A stretch of DNA of 64,000 bases from Campylobacteraceae bacterium (GCA_013373175.1 JABXII010000005.1:1-64000); one strand, 5' to 3'; numbered from the stretch's first letter, positions 43,385-52,093 are shown. The notes: generated by a model from the sequence alone, not told the origin. Translations and numbers: made by a program.

Positions 43385-43870
43385 ATGAAGTTTGTATCTA
43401 TTATTATGGGTAGTGAATCTGACTATGAAACAATGAAGTGTTGTGTTGAAACTTTTGAGAAGTTTGAAGTTAAGTATGAACTTATTGTTTCTTCTGCCCT
43501 TAAGTCACCCAAAAGAACAGAACAGTATGTGTTAGAAGCTGAGAAAAAAGGAGCTGTAGTATTTATTACTGCTTCTAAAGTTGTTTCTCATTTAGCAGGA
43601 ATGGTTAGTTCTTTAACTACTAAACCAGTTGTATCACATCAAACAAAAAGTAGTGATATCAATGAATCCTTTTCTACAGTTTACACTCCAGCAGGAATAC
43701 CTGTTTGTAGTGCAACACTTGGTGAAACAGGAGCTATAAATGCTGCATATTTTGCGATGCAAATTTTAGCAATCTCAGATAAAGAGTTGGCTGTAAAATT
43801 AAAAGAAGATAGAATAGTTCAATCAAAAAGAGTTGAAACTGTTTCTAAAAACATAGAAGTAATTTTATAG
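43385..43870 (+). CDS. PurE-family protein with altered active site (possible pseudoenzyme)
   Basis: 161 residues aligning end to end with PurE, N5-CAIR mutase of purine synthesis. The fold and many positions are kept: MGSESDYETM (S10, S12, D13), YELIVSSA, HLAGM, AGIPVCSATLG, GAINAAYFAMQIL. But the catalytic SAHR motif reads SALK (Leu39 for the essential His, Lys40 for Arg), the glycine-rich GAGGAAHLPG loop reads TASKVVSHLAG, GVP reads SHQ, and the loop before the QMP motif is about three residues shorter with YTP for QMP. It lies beside glyQ, where purE is found in Campylobacter. Either a true PurE is elsewhere or this protein has a new role. No gene symbol is given for that reason. Confidence 0.75.
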   Translation: MKFVSIIMGSESDYETMKCCVETFEKFEVKYELIVSSALKSPKRTEQYVLEAEKKGAVVFITASKVVSHLAGMVSSLTTKPVVSHQTKSSDINESFSTVYTPAGIPVCSATLGETGAINAAYFAMQILAISDKELAVKLKEDRIVQSKRVETVSKNIEVIL

Positions 43871-43956
43871 TATAAATAAATTCAACCTGTATTATTAATT
43901 GAAGTAAAACAATTACTTTAATAAACAAATTTTATAAATAGTTAGGAATAAAATAG

Positions 43957-44895
43957 ATGGTAACATTTTCAGAAATTCTATTAAAGTTACAAGAGTTCTG
44001 GGCAAAGCAAGGATGTAATATTGTACAACCGTATGATATTCCTGCTGGAGCTGGAACTTTTCACCCAGCTACACTTTTAAGAAGTTTAGATTCTACGCCT
44101 TGGAGTACAGCTTATGTTGCACCAAGTAGAAGACCAACTGATGGAAGATATGGAGAAAACCCAAATAGATTAGGGGCTTACTATCAGTTCCAAACTTTAA
44201 TTAAACCAAGTCCTGACAATATTCAAGATTTATATTTACAATCTTTAGAGTATTTAGGACTTGATTTATCTAAACATGATATCAGATTTGTTGAAGATAA
44301 CTGGGAATCTCCAACTCTAGGAGCATGGGGACTTGGTTGGGAAGTTTGGCTTGATGGAATGGAAGTAACACAATTTACTTATTTCCAACAAGTTGGAGGC
44401 TTAGCTTGTGACCCTGTTGCAGTTGAAATTACTTATGGTACTGAAAGACTTGCAATGTATCTTCAAGGTGTTGATTCTGTATTTGATATTGTATGGAATA
44501 AAAATGAACATGGAACAACAACTTATGCAGATGTTCATAAAGAAGACGAATATGAGTTTTCAAAATATAATTTTGAAATAGCAAATACTGAAATGTTATT
44601 TAGACACTTTGATGATGCTTTTAATGAGTGTAAATCTTGTTTAGAAGCAGGACTTCCATTGCCTGCATATGATCAGTGTATGATTGCTTCACATGCATTT
44701 AATACTCTTGATGCAAGAAAAGCAATCTCTGTAACTGAAAGACAAAACTATATTTTAAAAGTGCGAGAATTAGCACAAGGTTGTGCTGTTTTATATAAAG
44801 AGCAAGAAGTTCAAAGGTTAGAGAAAGTAGGTAGTGAGTCTGCTAAAAAAGCATTAGCAAACCTAAAAGAAACAAACCCAGAATTATTTGCTTAG
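43957..44895 (+). CDS. glyQ: Glycine--tRNA ligase alpha subunit
   Basis: Catalytic subunit of the bacterial alpha2beta2 glycyl-tRNA synthetase, 312 residues. It begins [18 protein letters not shown] and contains the conserved [57 protein letters not shown] and TYFQQVGG blocks. The beta subunit gene (glyS) is not adjacent or elsewhere in the window, as is usual in this class. The preceding 86-base gap has a small hairpin (TTGAAGTAA/TTACTTTAA). The next gene follows after 8 bases. Confidence 0.97.
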   Translation: MVTFSEILLKLQEFWAKQGCNIVQPYDIPAGAGTFHPATLLRSLDSTPWSTAYVAPSRRPTDGRYGENPNRLGAYYQFQTLIKPSPDNIQDLYLQSLEYLGLDLSKHDIRFVEDNWESPTLGAWGLGWEVWLDGMEVTQFTYFQQVGGLACDPVAVEITYGTERLAMYLQGVDSVFDIVWNKNEHGTTTYADVHKEDEYEFSKYNFEIANTEMLFRHFDDAFNECKSCLEAGLPLPAYDQCMIASHAFNTLDARKAISVTERQNYILKVRELAQGCAVLYKEQEVQRLEKVGSESAKKALANLKETNPELFA

Positions 44896-44903
44896 GAAGT
44901 GTT

Positions 44904-45659
44904 TTGAAAATAAAAGAAATATATAGTTTTTTAGATGAGTTATCTCCTTTTTTATTACAAGAAAAATGGGATAATTCAGGTCTTCTTATTGGAAACTTTG
45001 AAGATGAGATAAATCAAGTTTATATTTCTATAGATTTAGATGAAGAAATAGTTGATGAAATGGAAGAAAACTCTTTAGTTATTACTCATCATCCTTTAAT
45101 CTTCAAAGCTTTAAAAACTATCAATTATGATAGTTATAGTTCTAAATTAGTTAAAAAACTAATTCAAAAAAATATTGCTCTAATTTCTATGCACACAAAT
45201 ATTGATAAAACCCACTTAAATAAATATGTTGCACAAGAGATTTTAGGTTTAGAAGTTATTGATAGTGAAGAGTTTATTTGTTATGCAAATGTAAATGATA
45301 CTTTTGATAACTTTGCAAATAAAATTTCTAAAAATTTAAAATTAGAGTATTTAAAATATGTAAAATGTAACGAAGAAGTAAAAAAAGTTGCATTAGTAAC
45401 TGGTGCAGGTATGTCACTAATAAACGAAGTTCAAGCTGACCTGTTTTTAACAGGAGATATAAAATACCATGATGCTATGGAAGCAAAAGCAAGAGGTATT
45501 TCATTAATTGATATTAGACACTATGAAAGTGAAAGGTATTTCAGCACTCTATTAGAGGGACTTGTTAGTGAATATTTGAAAAAAAATCAATTAAAAGCTA
45601 TAATAACAGCTTCAAAAAACCCATTTAAGTTTTGTACACAAGGAGACACGGTTGAATAA
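44904..45659 (+). CDS. Nif3-like dinuclear metal centre protein (YbgI family)
   Basis: 251 residues of the NIF3/YbgI family. Metal-binding motifs are LVITHHPLIF (HH pair), ISMHTNID and, near the C terminus, IDIRHYESERYF. The N-terminal ELSPFLLQEKWDNSGLLIG is typical. These proteins bind two metal ions and some have been linked to GTP cyclohydrolase I type 2, but the physiological reaction is not established. TTG start. Its end overlaps the following zinc-ribbon gene by eight bases, so the two are translationally coupled. Confidence 0.93.
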   Translation: MKIKEIYSFLDELSPFLLQEKWDNSGLLIGNFEDEINQVYISIDLDEEIVDEMEENSLVITHHPLIFKALKTINYDSYSSKLVKKLIQKNIALISMHTNIDKTHLNKYVAQEILGLEVIDSEEFICYANVNDTFDNFANKISKNLKLEYLKYVKCNEEVKKVALVTGAGMSLINEVQADLFLTGDIKYHDAMEAKARGISLIDIRHYESERYFSTLLEGLVSEYLKKNQLKAIITASKNPFKFCTQGDTVE

Positions 45660-46371
45660 GTATTTACAGGATTTAGTAAAACTATCTAAGTATGATAGTT
45701 CTATCAGTATGTTTGAACCAAAAATAGAAAACGAAAAAGCAAAGTTATCGACATTTATTGAAGTAGCAGAGACAATTAAAACTTCAATCAACAATACATA
45801 CGCACAAATTGATGATGTAAAATCAAAAAGAACAAAAAACAATATTCATTTAGCAGAATTAAAAACTAAATTAGATGATATTTCTAAAAAGCATAATGAA
45901 GTAACAAATGAAAAAGAAGTAAAAGCTTTACAATTAGAAGAAGAAATTGCAAAAGAACAAATTACTTTCGCTAATGAAGAGATTGAAAGATTAGATGAAA
46001 TTGCAGCAGCAAAAGAAGAAGAATTAAAAGAGTTACAAGCAAAATTAACTGAAGAAGAAGATTCAATCAAAGAGATTCAAATTGCAGTTGATAATGCAAT
46101 TGATGAAATTAATCAAGAAAGAAATGCAGTTTATCAAGAAAGAAGTGAACTGTTAGAAAAATTTGATAATAAAATTTTAACTTTCTACGAAAAAATTAGA
46201 AGATGGGCAAAAGATTCAGCGGTAGTTCCTGTAGTAGATCAAGCATGCTATGGATGCTTCATGAAAATCAATGACAAAACTTATTCAGAAGTTATTAAAT
46301 CAGAAGAAATCATCAACTGTCCACATTGTGGAAGAATTCTTTACAAAGAAGATGAGACTGAAGAGGCTTAA
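45652..46371 (+). CDS. Coiled-coil protein with C4 zinc ribbon (DUF164 type)
   Basis: 239 residues: a long coiled coil (about residues 10-165, rich in Glu, Lys, Ala and Ile) followed by a C-terminal zinc ribbon, CYGCFMKI ... NCPHCGRIL, giving the two CxxC pairs. The same gene order (nif3, zinc ribbon, waaA) is found in Campylobacter. Function is unknown; the architecture resembles that of chlamydial CT398-like proteins proposed to bind secretion or sigma-54 components, but this is not shown here. Start TTG at 45652 with AAGGAG at 45640-45645. Confidence 0.9.
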   Translation: MNKYLQDLVKLSKYDSSISMFEPKIENEKAKLSTFIEVAETIKTSINNTYAQIDDVKSKRTKNNIHLAELKTKLDDISKKHNEVTNEKEVKALQLEEEIAKEQITFANEEIERLDEIAAAKEEELKELQAKLTEEEDSIKEIQIAVDNAIDEINQERNAVYQERSELLEKFDNKILTFYEKIRRWAKDSAVVPVVDQACYGCFMKINDKTYSEVIKSEEIINCPHCGRILYKEDETEEA

Positions 46372-46373
46372 TT

Positions 46374-47516
46374 TTGAGCCTTTTTAGTATTCTATATTAT
46401 CTAGTTTCTCTATTAATTTACATACTAGCAATTCCCTACTTACTTTTTAAAACAAAAAACAAAAAATACAAAGAAGCAATTCCCGCAAAATTTTTTTTAA
46501 AGAATAATAAGCCTTTTGATAAAAGTGGTATTTGGTTTCATGTTTGTTCATTAGGAGAAGCAAAAGCTATTAAACCTTTAGTAGAAGAACTTGATAATGC
46601 AAATATAAGTGTAATAACAAATACAGGTTATGAAGAAGCAAAAAAGCTATCTTCTAGTGTTAGATATTTGCCCTTTGAAATATTTTTACCATTTTGGATA
46701 AAAAAGCAAAAAGCTTTAGTGGTAATGGAAGCTGAACTTTGGTATTTTTTATTTTTATTTGCAAAAAGAAAAGGTGCAAAAACATATTTAATAAATGCAC
46801 GAATATCAGATAAGTCTTATACTTCATATAAAAAGTTTTCATTTTTTTATAAAAGAGTATTTTCAAATATTGATAAGGTATTTGCTCAAACAGAAATTGA
46901 CAAACAAAGATTATTAGAACTTGGTGCAACTGATGTTAAAGTTATAGGAAACATTAAGTTAGCACAACTTCCAAAGGTAACTAGAACTTTTGATAAACCA
47001 GAGGAAACTTTGATTACAGCTGGAAGTACTCATGAAAAAGAAGAAGAGTTAATCCTAGAAGCATATGATAGAAAATATGGAAAGTTGGTTATTGTTCCAA
47101 GACATCCAGAAAGATTTGAAAAAGTAGCTGAACTTATTGAATCTTTTGCAAAGGAAAAAAGTTTAACTTTTCATAGATTTTCACAAAAAGAAGACTTCTC
47201 TTCTGATATAATTTTAGTAGATAAGTTAGGTGAACTTAATAATATCTATGCAATTTCAGATATTGTTATTCTAGGAGGAGCTTTTGCAAATGTAGGTGGA
47301 CATAACCCAATTGAACCAGCTTTTTTTGAGTGTAAATTAATTTCAGGAAAAAGAATTTTTAATCAGAAATCACTTTTTGAGTGTGTTAAAAATTATAAGA
47401 TAATAGAAGATAATGAACTAAAACAAACATTGGAAAATGTTCAGAATATAGAAAAGTCATCTTTAGTACAAGAAGGTGATATAAAGCCAATAATAAAGGA
47501 ATTACATGGCATATGA
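46374..47516 (+). CDS. waaA: 3-deoxy-D-manno-octulosonic acid (Kdo) transferase
   Basis: Inner-membrane-associated glycosyltransferase that adds Kdo to lipid A precursor, 380 residues. One N-terminal membrane anchor (about residues 3-22). GIWFHVCSLGEAKAIKPLV and the segment MEAELWYF correspond to the catalytic (E)xELWP region, here with Tyr for Pro. The donor-binding C-terminal part has GELNNIYAISDIVILGGAF and GGHNPIEPAFF, strongly conserved. TTG start two bases after the zinc-ribbon stop. Its end overlaps the next gene by 11 bases. Confidence 0.93.
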   Translation: MSLFSILYYLVSLLIYILAIPYLLFKTKNKKYKEAIPAKFFLKNNKPFDKSGIWFHVCSLGEAKAIKPLVEELDNANISVITNTGYEEAKKLSSSVRYLPFEIFLPFWIKKQKALVVMEAELWYFLFLFAKRKGAKTYLINARISDKSYTSYKKFSFFYKRVFSNIDKVFAQTEIDKQRLLELGATDVKVIGNIKLAQLPKVTRTFDKPEETLITAGSTHEKEEELILEAYDRKYGKLVIVPRHPERFEKVAELIESFAKEKSLTFHRFSQKEDFSSDIILVDKLGELNNIYAISDIVILGGAFANVGGHNPIEPAFFECKLISGKRIFNQKSLFECVKNYKIIEDNELKQTLENVQNIEKSSLVQEGDIKPIIKELHGI

Positions 47517-48252
47517 TAAAGCATATAAAGTTCTTGCAAAACAAGAAGGAATTTCAAACTCTAAAGCAAAAGAGCTAATAGATAAAGGTCTAGTTAGAGC
47601 TTCTGGCAAAAAAGTAATGATTGCAAGAGGTGAAATTGATACAAGTACAAAGTTTACTGTTAAAGAGATTGGAACAATAAAAGTTATCTTCCAAGACGAT
47701 GATATTTTAGCTGTAGATAAACCAGCATTTTTAACTTCTGATGAAGTAGCAAAGAAATTTCCAAAAGCAATTATGTTAAATAGACTTGATAAAGAAACAA
47801 GTGGAGTAATGCTTTTTGCAAAAAATGAAGACTTCCAGAAAAAAGCAATAAAAGAGTTTAGAGCTAACAATGTATATAAAGAGTATGTTGCAATTGTTGA
47901 TGGAAAAGTAATTGATGAAATTGAAATTGATAAACCAATTTTAACTACTAAAGATAGAGGACAAGCAAAATCTAAAGTAGATAAAAAAGGTAAACCTGCA
48001 AAAACTACTGTATATCCAATGTTTGTTGAAGGTAATAAATCTAAAGTAAAAGTAGTAATTGATACAGGAAGAACTCATCAAATTAGAGTGCACCTAAATA
48101 ATATAGGAATTCCAATTATTGGAGATACTATTTATGGTAAGCCAGTTGCTAATATAAATAGGGTATTACTTCATTCAAAAAGAACAAAAATATTTGATTA
48201 TGACTTTGAAGCAAAAGAACCTAGAGAATTCAAAGTGTATGAATTTAATTAA
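47506..48252 (+). CDS. RluA/RluD-type RNA pseudouridine synthase
   Basis: 248 residues. An N-terminal S4-like RNA-binding region (KAYKVLAKQEGISNSKAKELIDKG) precedes the catalytic domain. The catalytic motif is LNRLDKETSGVMLFAKN, where Asp is the nucleophile (usual form HRLDxxTSG; here Asn replaces His). KYIAIVDG-like KEYVAIVDGKV and the C-terminal GRTHQIRVHLNNIGIPIIGDTIYG are also conserved. The target uridine in rRNA or tRNA cannot be told. Overlaps the end of waaA by 11 bases. A hairpin and an ffh promoter follow. Confidence 0.92.
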   Translation: MAYDKAYKVLAKQEGISNSKAKELIDKGLVRASGKKVMIARGEIDTSTKFTVKEIGTIKVIFQDDDILAVDKPAFLTSDEVAKKFPKAIMLNRLDKETSGVMLFAKNEDFQKKAIKEFRANNVYKEYVAIVDGKVIDEIEIDKPILTTKDRGQAKSKVDKKGKPAKTTVYPMFVEGNKSKVKVVIDTGRTHQIRVHLNNIGIPIIGDTIYGKPVANINRVLLHSKRTKIFDYDFEAKEPREFKVYEFN

Positions 48253-48273
48253 AATTTAAGTTTATTAAAAATT

Positions 48274-48298
48274 AGAAATCCCTTTAATAGGGACTTCT
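48274..48298 (+). terminator. Hairpin downstream of the pseudouridine synthase gene
   Basis: AGAAATCCCT (48274-48283) pairs with AGGGACTTCT (48289-48298), one mismatch, around TTAAT. It separates the waaA operon from ffh. There is no long T-run, so efficiency is uncertain. Confidence 0.55.
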
Positions 48299-48367
48299 AT
48301 AATAAAACAAATTTAAAAAATCCTTAAAAAATAGACTTGCTTAAACTAACTTAAAGTATACTTTTAA

Positions 48368-48373
48368 TATAAT
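48368..48373 (+). promoter_or_regulatory. Probable -10 box of the ffh-rpsP operon
   Basis: TATAAT at 48368-48373, preceded by AACTTAAAGTATAC (48348-48361), which resembles the AACTTAAGTATAAT context of the rpsL promoter at 29851-29864. No -35 box is evident. The ffh start lies about 30 bases downstream. Confidence 0.6.
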
Positions 48374-48404
48374 CCACAAAAATTATTAAAGTTTGGAGTT
48401 TATT

Positions 48405-49766
48405 TTGTTTGATTCAATAACCGGTTCAATAAAAAGTGCAGTTAATAAAATAAGACATAAAGATGATGCAGCATCTCTTAAGAAAGCAACAACTGAACTT
48501 AGAAAGTCATTATTAAAGTCAGACGTTCATCATAAAACTACAAAAGAACTTGTTACTGCAGTTGAATTAGAAACAAAAAGACAAGGAATAGGGCAAGACT
48601 CATTCTTAAGAGCATTACAAAGTGAGTTAACAAAAATTTTAACGACAGAGGGAAATCAAGGTTTTGTATTCTCTCCTACGCCTCCAACAACAATCTTAAT
48701 GACAGGACTTCAAGGTTCTGGTAAAACAACAACAACAGGTAAATTAGCAAACTATTTAAAACTTAGAAAGAAAAAAGTATTAGTTGCAGCTTGTGACTTA
48801 CAAAGACTTGCAGCCGTTGAACAATTAAAACAAATTGCAGCACAAATTGAAGTAGATATTTATTTTGATGATAATGAAAAAGATCCTATTAAAATTGCTC
48901 TTGCAGCTCAAGAAAAAGCAAAAAAAGAGCACTACGATGTATTATTAATAGATACAGCAGGTAGGCTTGCAATTGATGAAGAGTTAATGCAACAATTACA
49001 TGATGTAAAAAAAGCAGTTGTTCCAGATGAAATTTTCTATGTTGCAGATTCATTAACTGGTCATGATGCAACTAAAACAGCAACTACATTTAAAGAAAAA
49101 ATTGGAATTGATGGAGTTGTATTATCAAAATATGATGGTGACACAAAAGGTGGAGTTGCAATTTCTATTTCACATCAAGTAGGTGTTCCATTAAGATTTA
49201 TTGGTACTGGTGAAAAGATGCCAGACCTTGAGGTATTTATTCCAGATAGAATTGTATCTAGACTTATGGGTGCAGGGGATATTGAAGGTCTTGCTGAAAA
49301 AACTGCCGCAGTTATTGATGAGAAAAAAGCAAAAGCAGTATCTAAGAAGATTAAAAAAGGTGAATTCAATTTCAATGACTTTTTAGATCAACTTTCAATG
49401 ATGAGTAAACTAGGTTCTATGAAATCTATCATAGGTATGATTCCAGGTTTATCGCAAATGACAGGTCAATTAAAAGATATGGATTTTGAAAACTCTGATG
49501 AGATTAAAAGAATTAAAGCACTAATTGGTTCTATGACTCCTAAAGAGAGAGAAAACCCAAGTTTAATGAATCCAAGTAGAAAAAGAAGAATTGCAAAAGG
49601 TTCTGGACTTTCAGAAATGCAAGTAAACAAAATACTTAAGCAATTTAAAAATGCATCTAAAATGGCTAAAAAACTTTCTTCTAAAGGTGGAATGAAAGGT
49701 TTACAAAACATGATGCAACAAATGCAAGGTCAAGGTGGTCCAGGAGGACTTAATTTACCTAAATAG
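48405..49766 (+). CDS. ffh: Signal recognition particle protein Ffh
   Basis: GTPase of the bacterial SRP that targets nascent membrane proteins, 454 residues. N domain 1-85, then the G domain with G1 TGLQGSGKTTTTGKL, G3 LIDTAGRLAIDEEL, G4 SKYDGDTKGGVA. The C-terminal M domain holds the RNA-binding KRRIAKGSG motif and a methionine/glutamine-rich tail. I chose the TTG at 48405, with GGAG at 48395-48398, giving MFDSITGS, which fits the family; a TTG at 48393 would overlap that ribosome-binding site. Next comes rpsP after a gap with a long inverted repeat. Confidence 0.96.
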   Translation: MFDSITGSIKSAVNKIRHKDDAASLKKATTELRKSLLKSDVHHKTTKELVTAVELETKRQGIGQDSFLRALQSELTKILTTEGNQGFVFSPTPPTTILMTGLQGSGKTTTTGKLANYLKLRKKKVLVAACDLQRLAAVEQLKQIAAQIEVDIYFDDNEKDPIKIALAAQEKAKKEHYDVLLIDTAGRLAIDEELMQQLHDVKKAVVPDEIFYVADSLTGHDATKTATTFKEKIGIDGVVLSKYDGDTKGGVAISISHQVGVPLRFIGTGEKMPDLEVFIPDRIVSRLMGAGDIEGLAEKTAAVIDEKKAKAVSKKIKKGEFNFNDFLDQLSMMSKLGSMKSIIGMIPGLSQMTGQLKDMDFENSDEIKRIKALIGSMTPKERENPSLMNPSRKRRIAKGSGLSEMQVNKILKQFKNASKMAKKLSSKGGMKGLQNMMQQMQGQGGPGGLNLPK

Positions 49767-49782
49767 GTAATAAATATAATAA

Positions 49783-49839
49783 ATAGTATTGAGTTGTAAA
49801 CTTACTTTGAAAGAAGAGGAGTTTAGAATTCAATACTAT
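49783..49839 (+). promoter_or_regulatory. Long hairpin between ffh and rpsP
   Basis: Bases 49783-49802 and 49820-49839 are complementary over 20 positions with one mismatch and one G-U pair, with a 17-base loop containing AAGAAGAGG. It ends 22 bases before the rpsP ATG. A role in S16 expression, as an autoregulatory leader or an RNase site, is inferred only. Confidence 0.65.
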
Positions 49840-49860
49840 AAATAAACAGAAGGAATAAAA

Positions 49861-50091
49861 ATGACAGTAATTAGATTAACAAGAATGGGTAGAAATAAAA
49901 AACCATTTTACAGAATCGTTGTAACAGACTCAAGAAAAAGAAGAGATTCAGGATGGATTGAATCACTTGGTTACTATAACCCAGTATCTGAGCCAAAAGT
50001 ATTAAAATTAGATGAAGAAAGATATAACTATTGGTTAAGTGTTGGTGCAAAACCATCTGAGAGAGTTAAGAAATTAGCTGAAAAAAAGTAA
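49861..50091 (+). CDS. rpsP: 30S ribosomal protein S16
   Basis: A small-subunit assembly protein of 76 residues. It begins [20 protein letters not shown], with [19 protein letters not shown] and the C-terminal [14 protein letters not shown], all conserved. AGAAGGA upstream is the ribosome-binding site. It is followed by the KH protein and rimM as in Campylobacter, but trmD and rplS, which usually complete this operon, are not found after rimM here. Confidence 0.98.
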   Translation: MTVIRLTRMGRNKKPFYRIVVTDSRKRRDSGWIESLGYYNPVSEPKVLKLDEERYNYWLSVGAKPSERVKKLAEKK

Positions 50092-50111
50092 ATTTATTAT
50101 AAGATTTTATC

Positions 50112-50351
50112 ATGATTACTAATTTTATAGAAAACTATGCAAAACTTATAGTAAGTTTCCCTGAAGATGTTAACATCTCAACGAATGTGGTAGATGAAAC
50201 TTTTACAGAGATAACTATCAATGCAAATAGTGCAGATATCGGTAAACTTATCGGTAAAAATGGAAACATGATAAATGCATTAAAGACTATGGCAAATGGT
50301 TGTAAAGCCAAAGATGGTGTATCTTACAAAATACAAGTATTGTCAAACTAG
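50112..50351 (+). CDS. khpA: KH-domain RNA-binding protein (KhpA-like)
   Basis: 79 residues containing a single KH domain with the GxxG loop in DIGKLIGKNGNMINALKTM. It belongs to the family next to rpsP in many bacteria (KhpA), an RNA-binding protein shown in Firmicutes to form a pair with KhpB and affect cell division; here only the domain is certain. One base separates its stop codon from the rimM start, so coupling is likely. Confidence 0.92.
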   Translation: MITNFIENYAKLIVSFPEDVNISTNVVDETFTEITINANSADIGKLIGKNGNMINALKTMANGCKAKDGVSYKIQVLSN

Positions 50352-50352
50352 C

Positions 50353-50883
50353 ATGAATGATAAAATCTATGTTGCTAAATTAGGAAAGGCTGTTGGACTA
50401 AAAGGTCACTTAAGACTTTTTATTGACTCTGACTTTCCTGAGCAATTCAAAAAAGGCGCAAGCTTTACTACAAACAAAAAAACTACATTAACTCTAGAAG
50501 AGTACAATCCAAATAGAGACTTAGTTAAATTTAAAGACTATGATGATGTAGATACTGCAAAAAAACTTACAAATCAACTTTTATATGCAACTATAGAACA
50601 AACAAAGAATGATTGTAAATTAGAAGAGAATGAACACTTCTGGTTTGATATTGTTACTTGTAATGTATTTGAAAATGATTTAGATTTAGGTGAAGTTGTT
50701 GAAATTCATCGATATCCAATTGAAGACTATTTAGAAATTAAGACATCTAAAGAATTAGTAGATAAAGGTCTTCCAAAAACTTTTTTAATTCCTTACAATA
50801 TTGAAAATTATATAGTAAGCGTAGATACTGATAATAAAAGAATAGAAGTTAAAGACTCTTTAGTAATACTAGAAAACTCTTAA
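50353..50883 (+). CDS. rimM: Ribosome maturation factor RimM
   Basis: Assists assembly of the 30S head by binding S19. 176 residues: N-terminal RimM domain (YVAKLGKAVGLKGHLRLFIDSDFPEQF) and C-terminal PRC-barrel domain (HFWFDIVTCNVF, LGEVVEIHRYPIEDYLEI, FLIPYNIENYI). ATG at 50353 follows the KH stop; a longer frame starting at 50296 overlaps the KH gene and is not credible. The stop codon is within the loop of a bidirectional hairpin (50870-50893) shared with a convergent gene. Confidence 0.95.
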   Translation: MNDKIYVAKLGKAVGLKGHLRLFIDSDFPEQFKKGASFTTNKKTTLTLEEYNPNRDLVKFKDYDDVDTAKKLTNQLLYATIEQTKNDCKLEENEHFWFDIVTCNVFENDLDLGEVVEIHRYPIEDYLEIKTSKELVDKGLPKTFLIPYNIENYIVSVDTDNKRIEVKDSLVILENS

Positions 50884-50893
50884 AAGTTTTCTA
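50870..50893. terminator. Bidirectional hairpin between rimM and the leftward SPOR-like gene
   Basis: TAGAAAACT (50870-50878) pairs perfectly with AGTTTTCTA (50885-50893) around CTTAAA. The rimM stop codon lies in the loop, and the stop codon of the leftward gene overlaps the 3' arm. The A/T-rich arms could act as a terminator in both directions. Confidence 0.65.
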
Positions 50894-52090
50894 ATAATTA
50901 CATCTTTTCTGATACTCTTCTTTTGTAAAATCAACTAAGAATGAATCTTTAAATCCATTATCCATTAAGGCATTAAATACTTTGTTTCTTTCTACTGAAG
51001 ATTCATAAGGTCCAAAATAAATTTCAATTCTATTTTTAGAGTCTCTACATAGTGAAATCTTTTTATCAAAGCTTTCAACTTTATCTAGATATGACTTGTG
51101 AAGTTCTCCTTTTATAATAGCTACATTGATAAATGGTAAGAATAAATTTGCATTCATAACATCATTTGCTTCTTCTTTTGTAGGAACAGCTATTGTTACT
51201 TCTTTTTGTATTTCTTCATTTGTTCCTGTATTAGGTTCTACTATTATAGTAGCATCCTTATCTTCATTTATGGCATTTTCTATTATTTGTTCTACATTGT
51301 TATTGTTTGTTTCAATAACTTTTTTTACTTCTTTTACTTCAACTGGTTTAATATTCTTTTTTTGTTCTTCAATTTCTTTGAATATTATTGCTTTTTGTTC
51401 TTCAAACTCTTTTTTGATTTGTTCTTGAAGCTTTAAGAATTCTTCTTGTTCTTTTTTTATAGCCATTTGTCTTTCTTCAAGAAGTTGTTTCTCTTTTTCT
51501 AAAGCTTCTTTTTCTTTTGCAATCTTCTCTTCTTCTTTTCTTTTTTGTTCTTCAATTGCTTTTTGTTTTGCTTCTTCTTTTTTTCTTTCTTCTTCTTTTA
51601 TCTTTCTTTCTTCTGCTTCTAATTGCTCTTTATTTAATATTTCAGTTTTAGTTAGCATTTTAAGTTTTTGATTTAATTTGTTCTTATCTATATCATCAAT
51701 ATTAACATCAATCTCAGCTTTCTTTTCTACTTTCACTGGTTTAGCTTTAGTTTGTGGTGCTTTCTCTTCTTCATCAAAGAAACCTGCTAAAAATAAAATA
51801 GTTCCTAATGTTAAAACAACAGATAAAGCAGCAATTACACCAATTAATATTTTTAAAATTTTTGGTTTCTTTTTTTGAATTGGTTCTTCATCTAAATCTT
51901 CATTTTCAATGGTATTGTCTTCATACTCTACATTTTCTTCATTGTTTTGAATATTTTCTTCTTCAGAATTATCAGATGAGGAATTTTCTTCATTATCCAC
52001 AAGTTGAAGTGTATCTTCTTCAGTAGTTTGACTATTATCTTGTTCTAAACCTAACTCTTCAATTATTTCTTGGTCTGTTTTTTCTGCCAT
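50891..52090 (-). CDS. Membrane protein with coiled coil and SPOR-like C terminus
   Basis: 399 residues. An acidic N-terminal cytoplasmic part (about residues 1-68), basic QKKKPKILK, one membrane helix (about residues 78-104), then a periplasmic Lys/Glu coiled coil (about residues 130-250, of the form EERKKEEAKQKAIEEQ) and a linker. The final 75 residues (NLFLPFINVAIIKGELHKSYL, NRIEIYFGPYESSVERNKVFNAL) resemble a SPOR peptidoglycan-binding domain. A role in cell-envelope or flagellar basal-body attachment to peptidoglycan is possible given the neighbouring flgG, but is inferred. It ends 3 bases... before the next upstream gene's stop, so the leftward genes form one unit. Confidence 0.75.
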   Translation of the reverse strand: MAEKTDQEIIEELGLEQDNSQTTEEDTLQLVDNEENSSSDNSEEENIQNNEENVEYEDNTIENEDLDEEPIQKKKPKILKILIGVIAALSVVLTLGTILFLAGFFDEEEKAPQTKAKPVKVEKKAEIDVNIDDIDKNKLNQKLKMLTKTEILNKEQLEAEERKIKEEERKKEEAKQKAIEEQKRKEEEKIAKEKEALEKEKQLLEERQMAIKKEQEEFLKLQEQIKKEFEEQKAIIFKEIEEQKKNIKPVEVKEVKKVIETNNNNVEQIIENAINEDKDATIIVEPNTGTNEEIQKEVTIAVPTKEEANDVMNANLFLPFINVAIIKGELHKSYLDKVESFDKKISLCRDSKNRIEIYFGPYESSVERNKVFNALMDNGFKDSFLVDFTKEEYQKRCNY

Positions 52091-52093
52091 TTT

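Noticed and set aside
43385-43870. The purE homologue as a decayed pseudogene
   Set aside because: The frame is full length, has its own promoter-like site and a normal fold pattern; changes are concentrated at the active site, which points to changed function rather than decay.
50296-50352. Upstream extension of rimM
   Set aside because: It lies wholly within the KH gene in another frame; ATG 50353 gives the typical RimM N terminus.
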